DNA from: Chitinophagales bacterium
GTDB taxonomy: Bacteria > Bacteroidota > Bacteroidia > Chitinophagales > CAIOSU01
NCBI GenBank assembly: GCA_040877935.1
Contig: JBBDNB010000004.1
Location: forward strand, 1 to 43,348
Direction: 5' to 3'
Length of the DNA: 43,348 nucleotides
Position 1 is the first letter of the stretch, and every line of letters starts with the position of its first letter. Both the position numbers and the translations under genes were made by a program. Under the pieces are notes generated by a model. That model was not told the DNA's origin and made no database searches. It worked only from the letters and a program-made list of their open reading frames with translations. Shown here in pieces: positions 6,484 through 14,329 of this stretch.

Positions 6484-7800
6484 ATGGGATATACAGTAGC
6501 CATAGTAGGAAGGCCAAATGTGGGCAAGTCCACCCTTTTCAACAGATTGATCGGGGGGCGGCAGGCTATTATCGACAACCAAAGTGGTGTGACCCGTGAC
6601 CGCCAATACGGTGTTTCAAATTGGAACGGCAAGGCTTTCAATGTGATTGACACCGGGGGGTTTGTAGATCATTCCAGCGATCTTTTTGAGAAAGAAATCA
6701 AAAAGCAAGTGAAAATTGCCATTACCGAGGCCTCGGCCATTCTGTTTGTCGTGGATGTGAGCACCGGTATCACCGATCTGGACATGCAACTGGCCGACTT
6801 GCTGCGTAGGGAATCCAAAAAAGTATATCTCGTAGTCAACAAGGTAGATAACACCAACCGCCTTTATCAGGCCAGCGAATTCTACAGCCTGGGCTTTGAA
6901 AAACTTTTTACCATTGCCTCCATCAGCGGAAGTGGCACCGGGGAATTGCTCGATGCGCTGTGCGAGGATATAAAACCCGAGGAAGTGGTTCAGGAAGATC
7001 AGGACGATGAACTGCCCAAAATTGCTATTGTAGGTCAACCCAATGTGGGAAAATCCTCTTTACTGAATGCATGGGTAGGCAAAGAGCAGAATATCGTGAC
7101 TGATATTGCTGGTACTACACGCGATGCCATCAATACCCATTACAAACTCTATAATAAAGATCTGCTATTAATTGATACTGCCGGAATCCGTAAGAAATCC
7201 AGCGTAATGGAAGACCTGGAGTTTTACTCTGTAATCCGCGCCATCAATTCCATCGATCAGGCAGATGTTTGTGTACTTATACTTGACGCTACATTGGGCA
7301 TCGAATCGCAGGATCTGGCCATTTTCAGACAAGCGGAAAAGAAAAAGAAAGGCATTGTAATAGCAGTGAACAAATGGGATTTGATTGAAGACAAATCCCA
7401 GGAAAGTGTAAAAGCTTTTCAGGAAACTTTGATTGAAAAATTCGCTCCTTTCAGGGATTTACCTATTGTCTTTATTTCTGCCCTGGAGAAAAAACGCATT
7501 TCAAAAGTACTGGATATTGCCCTGGAAGTAGCTAAAAATAGAAGGTTGCGAATTACTACTTCTGCATTAAATAAATTTCTGGAAAAAAGTATGGAAAAAT
7601 TCAGTCCGCCTGCTGTGAAAGGAAAATATGTGAAAATAAAGTACGTGACACAATTGCCCACCCACACGCCAACTTTTGCCTTTTTCTGCAATCATCCGAA
7701 ATACATTCGCCTGCCCTATAAAAACTACCTGGAAAACCAGTTGAGAAAATCCTTCTCATTGACCGGAGTGCCAATAAGGATGGTTTTTAGGGATAAGTAG
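6484..7800 (+). CDS. der: Ribosome-assembly GTPase Der (EngA)
   Basis: A 438-aa protein with two tandem GTPase domains and a C-terminal KH-like domain, the layout unique to Der, which acts in 50S subunit maturation. First P-loop GRPNVGKST at 9-17 with DTGG (56-59) and NKVD (119-122); second P-loop GQPNVGKSS at 184-192, followed by DTAG and NKWD. The KH-like domain starts near residue 350 and ends at RMVFRDK. The length is typical. Being next to era is consistent with a ribosome-biogenesis cluster. Nothing unusual is seen apart from the tandem 14-bp repeat at the start. Confidence 0.97.
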   Translation: MGYTVAIVGRPNVGKSTLFNRLIGGRQAIIDNQSGVTRDRQYGVSNWNGKAFNVIDTGGFVDHSSDLFEKEIKKQVKIAITEASAILFVVDVSTGITDLDMQLADLLRRESKKVYLVVNKVDNTNRLYQASEFYSLGFEKLFTIASISGSGTGELLDALCEDIKPEEVVQEDQDDELPKIAIVGQPNVGKSSLLNAWVGKEQNIVTDIAGTTRDAINTHYKLYNKDLLLIDTAGIRKKSSVMEDLEFYSVIRAINSIDQADVCVLILDATLGIESQDLAIFRQAEKKKKGIVIAVNKWDLIEDKSQESVKAFQETLIEKFAPFRDLPIVFISALEKKRISKVLDIALEVAKNRRLRITTSALNKFLEKSMEKFSPPAVKGKYVKIKYVTQLPTHTPTFAFFCNHPKYIRLPYKNYLENQLRKSFSLTGVPIRMVFRDK

Positions 7801-7872
7801 AAACTGATTATAGCTTAATTCTTCCTGTGATAATTGTTTAGTTTAGCAATATGTTTTCTAAATTGAATCTTT

Positions 7873-8352
7873 ATGGATAAGCACAAAGACATTCGTTGGG
7901 AGCAACGATTTTCAAATTTTAACAAGGCAATGTCCAAACTTGACAGAGCTGTAACACATATAAAATCCGAATATTATTCTGAAGGTTCTTTTAATGAAGA
8001 CCTTTTTGAAGAAGGGGATGATATTATTCGCGAAGGCCTGATTAAGCGCTTTGAGTACACCCATGAATTAGCCTGGAATGTTATGAAAGATTTCATAAAA
8101 GATCATGGTAATGCAGAGATTTTTGGTTCTAAAGATGCCACAAGAGAAGCTTTTTCTTTGGGCTTGATCAGCAACGGAAAAGTGTGGATGGAAATGATCA
8201 AAAGCAGAAATAAAACCTCTCACACATACAATGAAGAAATTGCCAATGAAATTTTTATTAATATACTTGATAAATACCACAAGGCTTTCCTTGATTTTCA
8301 AAAATTAATGGAAGATAAAAGAAGTGGTGAACAAGGTAAAATCTTTGAATAA
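7873..8352 (+). CDS. HepT-like HEPN ribonuclease toxin
   Basis: A 159-aa HEPN-domain protein (HI0074 / nucleotidyltransferase-substrate-binding type). Helical throughout, with RNKTSHTY at 112-119 giving the toxin motif R-x4-H-x-Y: Arg112, His117 and Tyr119. In characterised HepT/MntA modules this motif forms the RNase site and the Tyr is AMPylated by the partner antitoxin. The stop codon overlaps the start of the next gene by one base (TAATG), the usual coupling in these pairs. Both motifs are intact, so the module looks functional. It sits between der and a convergent lipid-metabolism gene, a typical insertion-like position for a toxin-antitoxin pair. Confidence 0.88.
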   Translation: MDKHKDIRWEQRFSNFNKAMSKLDRAVTHIKSEYYSEGSFNEDLFEEGDDIIREGLIKRFEYTHELAWNVMKDFIKDHGNAEIFGSKDATREAFSLGLISNGKVWMEMIKSRNKTSHTYNEEIANEIFINILDKYHKAFLDFQKLMEDKRSGEQGKIFE

Positions 8353-8678
8353 TGCTCTTTGGATTAGAAAGTGATGATATAAATAAGATACATAGCGTGT
8401 TTTCCCGATATCCTCAAATTGAAAAAGTCATAATATACGGGTCACGTGCAAAAGGCAATTACAGACCTGGTTCAGATATTGACTTGGTGTTGCTGGGTGA
8501 ATTCCTGAACCTTAGCATCCAATTAGAATTAGAAAATGAATTGGATGACCTGCTGTTGCCCTATAAAATAGACATAGCACTATTACATAAAATTGAAAAC
8601 AAAGATTTGCTGGATCATATTGACCGGATAGGTAAAGTCTTTTATGAAAAGAGTTTGAGCACCAGAACAGGTAGTTGA
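8352..8678 (+). CDS. MntA-like minimal nucleotidyltransferase antitoxin
   Basis: A 108-aa minimal nucleotidyltransferase. Residues 30-44 give the motif GS-x10-D-x-D (Gly30-Ser31, Asp42, Asp44), the catalytic signature of the MNT family. In the type VII toxin-antitoxin system MntA AMPylates a Tyr on HepT and so silences it; here HepT Tyr119 is the expected target. The start codon overlaps the HepT stop. The gene ends 4 bp before the stop of the convergent gene on the other strand. Confidence 0.88.
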   Translation: MLFGLESDDINKIHSVFSRYPQIEKVIIYGSRAKGNYRPGSDIDLVLLGEFLNLSIQLELENELDDLLLPYKIDIALLHKIENKDLLDHIDRIGKVFYEKSLSTRTGS

Positions 8679-8682
8679 TAAC

Positions 8683-9273
8683 TTAATTCAAAATTTTTTC
8701 TTTCCGCTGCTTCCACATATAAAGGTACATTTTCGGAAAGAACAAGATGTACAATACCGCAACAACAGCCATAAACCATACCTGCCACTGATCAACTGCT
8801 ATTCCATGCTGAGTGGCCCAGGCATAAAGAATCATCAATTCGCCCGTAACACCAATGGGATAAAGAAAGATGAAAAAAGTATAGCGGCACCAGGTCAAAA
8901 CAGCAATAGAAGTATTTCTTAAAAGTGTGAGATAGTATGCATAACGGATAATTTCAGTTAGCGACCAGGCAAATACAGCCAATTGCAAACCGCTGATGCC
9001 CATAAATTCAGGCCAGGGCCCTCCATGAAATATATTGATCAATATCAGAATAAAAATACGTGAGCTGACCTGAATGGCTGTAGTAAAGACCGGGGATTTT
9101 ACCCATTTTAAAGCTGCATGCAGAATTTCGAGCAATGCTGCACCTTGTGCAATATTCAAAAGCGTGAGACTCACAAAATCGAGCTTGCCGGAATCTGCTA
9201 CAAAAAGCACTAGCACAATCGCCCAAAGCAGGGATAGGGAAAAATTATAAAACTGGAGATAAATCTTAAGCAT
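8683..9273 (-). CDS. PTPLA/PHS1-like 3-hydroxyacyl-CoA dehydratase (HACD family) membrane protein
   Basis: A 196-aa integral membrane protein with about six hydrophobic segments. The central motif RYTFFIFLYPIGVTGE (130-145) matches the catalytic region of eukaryotic HACD/Phs1 enzymes: Tyr138 and Glu145 keep the seven-residue spacing of the yeast Phs1 catalytic pair. The reaction in the known family is dehydration of 3-hydroxyacyl-CoA in very-long-chain fatty-acid elongation. The C-terminus is Lys-rich (KQRKEKILN). The next upstream gene on the same strand ends 15 bp away, so the two probably share a transcript. In bacteria the substrate is unknown; a role in long acyl chains is inferred from the family. 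Confidence 0.85.
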   Translation of the reverse strand: MLKIYLQFYNFSLSLLWAIVLVLFVADSGKLDFVSLTLLNIAQGAALLEILHAALKWVKSPVFTTAIQVSSRIFILILINIFHGGPWPEFMGISGLQLAVFAWSLTEIIRYAYYLTLLRNTSIAVLTWCRYTFFIFLYPIGVTGELMILYAWATQHGIAVDQWQVWFMAVVAVLYILFFPKMYLYMWKQRKEKILN

Positions 9274-9287
9274 TGTTTAAGCGCAAC

Positions 9288-9848
9288 TTATAGATTTAGC
9301 ATAGCCTCTTTCAAGCCTGAATCTACTGGATTATCAGAAAGCCAGATGCCAATGAGTGCTTTTTTGAAATCCATACCACTTACAGTGCTGATATATTTAC
9401 CATTTTTATAGGACTTCACTCCTTCTCCGGGTACATAATAGAGGTCGAAAATATCATTCTCAGTAATTTCTTCACCTGAAAAATTAGCGATAAAGGCATC
9501 GATCTTATCTTGAATTGGCGCGGTGTTTCCATCGGTAGAAGCTATAAATCCTTCGCGGGTAGCTTCCGACATATTGTCGCTGCTCACCATACTTGATGTG
9601 ATGTGCAGGCGAATGGCCATAGGCTTATCTGCATTGATGATTTCCTTTGCATTTTTGCTTTTTTCAGGCAAGTACAAACCACCTACATAAATCTTGAAGA
9701 ACAGTTTTTTACGAATGCCGCCACCGTTTAGCACCAGCTTTGAACCTTCCTTGTCCAACACCGCAGGCAAGGTGATGTTATTGATTTCAGTTTGTGCGCT
9801 TAAAGTAAACACAGGGAAAATTAGGAGTAGTAAAATTAATTTGTTCAT
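9288..9848 (-). CDS. Secreted chalcone-isomerase-like protein
   Basis: A 186-aa protein. The start is set at ATG 9848, giving the signal peptide MNKLILLLLIFPVFTLSAQ, rather than at an upstream TTG. The mature part follows the chalcone-isomerase-like pattern (PF16036 type): LVLNGGGIRKKLFFKIYVGG, then FKKALIGIWLSDNPVDSGLK near the C-terminus. Proteins of this fold bind fatty acids, and bacterial members are generally not true chalcone isomerases. Lying directly upstream of the HACD-like gene (15 bp gap), it may work in the same fatty-acid-related pathway on the periplasmic side (inference). Confidence 0.85.
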   Translation of the reverse strand: MNKLILLLLIFPVFTLSAQTEINNITLPAVLDKEGSKLVLNGGGIRKKLFFKIYVGGLYLPEKSKNAKEIINADKPMAIRLHITSSMVSSDNMSEATREGFIASTDGNTAPIQDKIDAFIANFSGEEITENDIFDLYYVPGEGVKSYKNGKYISTVSGMDFKKALIGIWLSDNPVDSGLKEAMLNL

Positions 9849-9860
9849 GCTTTTTTGTTT

Positions 9861-9868
9861 CAAATATA
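9861..9868 (-). promoter_or_regulatory. Promoter -7 box for the chalcone-isomerase-like gene
   Basis: On the minus strand TATATTTG matches TAnnTTTG, 12 bp upstream of the ATG at 9848; transcription would start only a few bases before the codon. No clear -33 element. Confidence 0.5.
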
Positions 9869-9993
9869 AAGAAATGAAAGTGATTTATGGTTTATATTTA
9901 ATACATATCCATTAAATTTAAACGAACACTCAATTATCGTGTAAAAAAACTCAAAACGAAAATTATTTACTATATTATTATATGTTTTATATA

Positions 9994-12489
9994 TTAATTT
10001 GACTTAAGCATCTTCTTGGTTTCTATTGCTTCTCCATCTATTAATAAAGTATAACTATAAGTCCCCGCTGAAAGATTTGAAGCAAAAACTGTGACTATCC
10101 CGTAACCATTCTCTACATCTACTTCCTTTACAATTCTTCCAATTGCATCATAGAATATTATTCTAGATGAATTCACTTCATTTGGAATATAATAAGATAT
10201 TGTTGTCTGCTCTGCAAAAGGATTGGGGACATTTTGTTCCAATACCACCTGCAATGGATTTAAATCTACTGCAATTTGATTAATAAAAGTTTCATTTTCT
10301 GAAGTTGAATTGGTTTTCCGTTGATTGGCCCCGCAACAATCCATCATCCCCTGCTCTAAAGAAGTAAGTCTCTGATTAACAGAAGAAGATAATGAATCAA
10401 TAACTCTTTGTTGCCTAATTACACTACTTATAAGCAGTGGTATAAAACCACTATAGTCAACACCTTTATAGTGCACTTGAGGCACCAGCGTATTCCCATC
10501 ATTGTCTCTTTGCTCCGGGTGGATAATATCTTTCACAAGCTCTGGGAAAACATTCTCCACATCTTGTGCAATCAAACCGAAATGGTTATTACCTACAGGA
10601 AGATTAATAGAAGGAAAAGCTGAAGTCATATAATGATAGCTTTTAGGCTCTAATTGGAGTAATCTCTGCAATGCAGTATTAGGGTCAATATTAGTTATGT
10701 TATCCTTAAACTTGCGATCAGATACCCAAGTTAACCCCCCGGTTACATGTACATCTCCATCAAAATAACCAGCATAATGGTTAGGTGCTCCAAATGGTCC
10801 ATAAGCAGCTTCTGCAAAAATACCATAGTTAACTCCTGTTGTGCCATATGCGCTAAACCGACCACCCATATTTTCATGACTAGACTCCGCTGCCCTTCCT
10901 TGTACTCCTACATTAACTGCTGTAGTACTTGAATGCTCTGCTATACCACTTACTCCTTTATTTTCAGATTCAGAACCTGATGCTTGACCTGCAACTGCTA
11001 AATTTGTTGCTGAGGTAGATTCTTCAGCAAAGCCTGCAATACTTAAATTGACGTCTAGAGCACCCCTACTTTCACCTACAACACCGTATATTGCACTTTG
11101 ATTATTATTTGCTTCGCTAATCCCATATACTGCAGCCAAGTCTAATTCATTTTTTGATTCTAGTGTTGCTATTGAAGGAATTACATTTACACCAGCTCTT
11201 TGGCCATCATCATAGATAATACTTTCACAGATGGTATTTGTTCCACTGATCCATTTTGTCAAAAAATTAGCTGTTGAAGTGGTACAGGCTAATACATCTC
11301 CTCCGCCCGGATTATCAACCAAAATGACATCACCATCTGGGTTTACACTAAGTACTTTTCCATTAGCAGCTTGTGTTGAAGAACTCGATGTTAGTTGCGT
11401 AAACCTCAGCCCGCTATTGTCCGCTGTGCCCTGATCTATTTCAAGCTTATTGGCGGGTGTGGTAGTTCCTATGCCTACATTGACAGATGCCGTAGCACCA
11501 TTAAGCCCGTTAATGCTGCCTAAAATCAAGGTGTTATTTTCGGTAGCAGTAGCATATGCTCCTATAGCTGTGGCATTTATCAAATTACTTGAGCCGGGAG
11601 TTGCATATGCACCCAAAAATGTATTATTATGACCTGTAGTATTACTTTCTCCTGCTTGTTGTCCAACAAAGGTGTTTTCATAACCTGTTGTATTAAATGA
11701 GCCAGCTCCTGATCCTAGGAAAGCATTAAAACTACCAGTTGTATTTTCTAACCCAGAAAGATATCCAAAAAACGCATTTACTCTACCACTACTGTTTTTA
11801 AGACCTGAATGATATCCAAAAAATGAATTACAATCACCATCGAAATTTAAGTTGCCTGCATAACCACCAACAAATGTATTTTGATAACCTGTTTGATTTG
11901 TCGTACCTGATGAAATTCCCATAAAAACATTATCTGAACCTGTTGTGTTGCTCAATCCGGCAGCTGCCCCTATAAAGGTGTTCCATGCTCCGGTTGTATT
12001 ATTTGCTCCTGATATATTTCCGAAAAAGGAGTTGGCTGAGCCACTAGTATTAACGCTTCCAGAGCTGTAGCCAAAAAAAGAGTTATAATCTCCTGAGTTG
12101 TTATTGGTTCCAGCACCAGCTCCAAAAAAGGTTCCCTCCACACCTGTATTATTCTCCCCCGCTCCCTCGCCCACAAACATATTTCCCGTGCCGGTATTTT
12201 TCAATATACTCACCCCGCCTATCCTATAATCCCCACTCACATTGATATTGCCAAATACATCAAATTTTTCTGCGGGCGAAGAAGTGCCAATGCCTACATC
12301 GCCACCGGCTTTTATCATTATTCTTTCAAAACCAGATGTGTGAATTGGAAAATCTTCATTGTCCACAGTTCCAATAAAATTTCCTCCAGTAGATGAATTT
12401 CCACCTAAGTCCCAAGATTGGGCTTTAGCTGTTTGAATATTGCAAGCTACCAGCATTACAATGATTCCGATAAGATTTTGTGTTTTCAT
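9994..12489 (-). CDS. T9SS-exported surface protein with 17-residue repeats and S74 intramolecular chaperone domain
   Basis: An 831-aa exported protein. N-terminal signal peptide MKTQNLIGIIVMLVACNIQT. Residues about 108-290 hold around ten 17-residue repeats of the pattern N-T-T-G-x-x-N-x-F-x-G-x-x-(A/S)-G, reminiscent of YadA-like head repeats. A segment DRKFKDNITNIDPNTALQRL with LEPKSYHY and HFGLIAQDVENVFPELV is the chaperone-of-endosialidase (peptidase S74) domain, which trimerises and may self-cleave in phage fibres. The last 85 residues (LEQNVPNPFAEQTTISYYIP to the C-terminus) form a type A T9SS sorting domain. It is probably a trimeric, surface-attached fibre. The upstream T9SS gene ends 19 bp before it, so the two are likely co-transcribed. 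Confidence 0.9.
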   Translation of the reverse strand: MKTQNLIGIIVMLVACNIQTAKAQSWDLGGNSSTGGNFIGTVDNEDFPIHTSGFERIMIKAGGDVGIGTSSPAEKFDVFGNINVSGDYRIGGVSILKNTGTGNMFVGEGAGENNTGVEGTFFGAGAGTNNNSGDYNSFFGYSSGSVNTSGSANSFFGNISGANNTTGAWNTFIGAAAGLSNTTGSDNVFMGISSGTTNQTGYQNTFVGGYAGNLNFDGDCNSFFGYHSGLKNSSGRVNAFFGYLSGLENTTGSFNAFLGSGAGSFNTTGYENTFVGQQAGESNTTGHNNTFLGAYATPGSSNLINATAIGAYATATENNTLILGSINGLNGATASVNVGIGTTTPANKLEIDQGTADNSGLRFTQLTSSSSTQAANGKVLSVNPDGDVILVDNPGGGDVLACTTSTANFLTKWISGTNTICESIIYDDGQRAGVNVIPSIATLESKNELDLAAVYGISEANNNQSAIYGVVGESRGALDVNLSIAGFAEESTSATNLAVAGQASGSESENKGVSGIAEHSSTTAVNVGVQGRAAESSHENMGGRFSAYGTTGVNYGIFAEAAYGPFGAPNHYAGYFDGDVHVTGGLTWVSDRKFKDNITNIDPNTALQRLLQLEPKSYHYMTSAFPSINLPVGNNHFGLIAQDVENVFPELVKDIIHPEQRDNDGNTLVPQVHYKGVDYSGFIPLLISSVIRQQRVIDSLSSSVNQRLTSLEQGMMDCCGANQRKTNSTSENETFINQIAVDLNPLQVVLEQNVPNPFAEQTTISYYIPNEVNSSRIIFYDAIGRIVKEVDVENGYGIVTVFASNLSAGTYSYTLLIDGEAIETKKMLKSN
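11615..12165 (-). repeat. 51-bp tandem coding repeats (17 residues, about ten copies)
   Basis: Degenerate in-frame repeats inside the S74 surface protein. Each unit encodes a Gly-x-x-Asn-x-Phe-x-Gly core; units keep the 17-residue period but differ at most third codon positions. Confidence 0.8.
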
Positions 12490-12508
12490 AATGAGTGGTT
12501 TTTAAGGT

Positions 12509-13993
12509 TTAATTAATGGTTATGATTTTTGCGGTGTGCAGAAAATTTTCTCCCTGAATTTTCAGAATATATACTCCCTGTGGAATATTCTTTCTCATAA
12601 TTTCCATAGTGATTAGTATATTTCTGTTATCAATATAATATGCCCTTCCCTGTAAATCATGAATAGTTATCCGGCAGTTTTTTACCGGCTTATTTAATTC
12701 AATTGTTAGCTTGTCGTAAAAAGGATTGGGATATATCGCTACCGAATCATTATTTAACAATGTTAAATGCTGATTTTCCATACCGACAAAGCAGGGGTAT
12801 GCAGCAGGGTCTTCATTAAAATAGCTTTGAATTAAATTATTCAGTCCGGTTCCGCTTCTTCCGTATAACCTGATTGCATGAAGTTCAAAATTGCAGGATA
12901 ATCCCAATGCGTTGGGATTATGGATAACAGCTAATGAATCAATCAGGTTGGAGTTAGCATGTTTTCCTATGTATATTTTTCCATTGGGGGCTAAATGTAT
13001 TCCTTGTAAACTAAACCCGGGATTTATTAATGGAGTTTGCCCTATCAATGCTCTGCTGTTTACTATTGTTGCTGAATCACCTGAGGATACATCAAACTGG
13101 TGAATCATGGCAGGCAATCCGCCTCCCGATACAGAGCATATATACAATTTAGTTCCATCGGGTGAAAAAGTAAGGTTATTTTCGTTTAAACTACTGTCAG
13201 TTGGAAGTGTGATAGCATTAGATATTATACCATTAGAATTATCAAAATCAAATAGTTGAACGACCCCTAATAATTTTGCCACATATGCAATTTTCTTACC
13301 GTTAGGAGAAAGCTTCATGCCTCCAAAATATCCATTGGTATTATTTATTACATACCCTGCACTTGAAATAACAGGATTGGTAACTACACCCGTATCTGTA
13401 ACCAAATAGGCATAAAAATTATTGGAATTTCGCTGGTGAGAAACCACCCATACATCTCTGCAATTGCTGTGGTGCACGGCAGTTTGTTTCACAGTCGGGT
13501 CGGCATACAATGGATTGTTAATAGATATTATCGCGCCTAAGCCCCCTTCCATATTCATATCTACAATATGATATAAATAGGGAGGATAATTTCCTCCTCT
13601 TTCATAAGTGAATATATATATCAAACCATTGTTTGAAGGGTTAGGGACAAATAAATAATGTTGAGGTTGGCTGGTATATTGCGATGAGCCGCTCATTATT
13701 ACCTTACTATTTGCCATAGAGTCGTGCAATGCATTGGCAATAAACGGAAACTGAGTAGGATACATCTGTAAGTTACCGTCAGCATTGCTAATAGTGCAGG
13801 CAGTGCTGCCCACATTTACACCATTGGTAAGCACAACGGGCTGCCCGCTGCTAAAGTCAAGCCCCGGTGCGCCATACCCTGTATAGGCAGTTCCGAAATA
13901 CCAGATATTAGCTCTTTTTTTATCTAATGTGGGTAATTGTGCAAACACACTATAACAAAAAGAAATCAACAGTATGGAGAGAAAAGATTTCAT
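12509..13993 (-). CDS. T9SS-exported beta-propeller-like protein
   Basis: A 494-aa exported protein. Signal peptide MKSFLSILLISFCYSVFAQ, then about 390 residues of repeated beta-propeller-like blades: NIWYFGTAYTGYGAPGLDFS, YFGGMKLSPNGKKIAYVAKL, NLTFSPDGTKLYICSVSGG and GIHLAPNGKIYIGKHAN are WD40/PD40-type strand patterns. The C-terminal 80 residues (LLNNDSVAIYPNPFYDKLTI to the end) are a type A T9SS sorting domain, predicting surface anchoring or release. No catalytic motif is seen. It precedes the S74 protein gene by 19 bp. Confidence 0.88.
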   Translation of the reverse strand: MKSFLSILLISFCYSVFAQLPTLDKKRANIWYFGTAYTGYGAPGLDFSSGQPVVLTNGVNVGSTACTISNADGNLQMYPTQFPFIANALHDSMANSKVIMSGSSQYTSQPQHYLFVPNPSNNGLIYIFTYERGGNYPPYLYHIVDMNMEGGLGAIISINNPLYADPTVKQTAVHHSNCRDVWVVSHQRNSNNFYAYLVTDTGVVTNPVISSAGYVINNTNGYFGGMKLSPNGKKIAYVAKLLGVVQLFDFDNSNGIISNAITLPTDSSLNENNLTFSPDGTKLYICSVSGGGLPAMIHQFDVSSGDSATIVNSRALIGQTPLINPGFSLQGIHLAPNGKIYIGKHANSNLIDSLAVIHNPNALGLSCNFELHAIRLYGRSGTGLNNLIQSYFNEDPAAYPCFVGMENQHLTLLNNDSVAIYPNPFYDKLTIELNKPVKNCRITIHDLQGRAYYIDNRNILITMEIMRKNIPQGVYILKIQGENFLHTAKIITIN

Positions 13994-14033
13994 AATTCAG
14001 AGGGTTTTGTTTTCTAAATATATCGAATAAATC

Positions 14034-14249
14034 TTACTTCTCTGCTATCAGGTTCAGCTCTTTTTTGAGCATTTCAATTTCTTGTTTCAGTTGAAGGATG
14101 AGTGCAAGCAGGTCGTGGGTATCTGTGGCGGTGTTTACAAGATATTGCGAGGCGGCAACAGTGCCGGTTACATCTAAGGTATAGGACGGAGCATCGGTGC
14201 CGAAACCGATATCACCATTTTCGTCAACTGCTATTCTTTCCGTGTTTTT
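14034..14249 (-). pseudogene. 5'-truncated C-terminal relic of a surface/tail-fibre-like protein
   Basis: An open minus-strand frame of 71 codons without a usable start: an in-frame stop lies immediately upstream at 14250-14252. It reads ERIAVDENGDIGFGTDAPSY, then TLDVTGTVAASQYLVNTATD and a short coiled coil (LALILQLKQEIEMLKKELNL). The GFGTDAPSYTLDVTGTV segment is the same kind of linker (GIGTxxP) found in the intact S74-type gene at 9994-12489. It is most likely the stub of a related gene lost by deletion. Confidence 0.65.
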
Positions 14250-14329
14250 TTATTATAACAAAAATGGAATATGGTTCAGTTCTTCCAATATTTTATTGCA
14301 TAGAAAATTAAGCTCAATGCACAAAATTA

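Noticed and set aside
11615-12165. Regular 51-bp repeats considered as a CRISPR-like array
   Set aside because: The units are contiguous, vary at third codon positions, keep one reading frame and encode a 17-residue protein motif; there are no unique spacers or cas genes.
9994-12489. S74 (endosialidase chaperone) domain as evidence for a prophage
   Set aside because: The protein carries a Sec signal and a T9SS sorting tail, and no phage structural, replication or integrase genes lie nearby.
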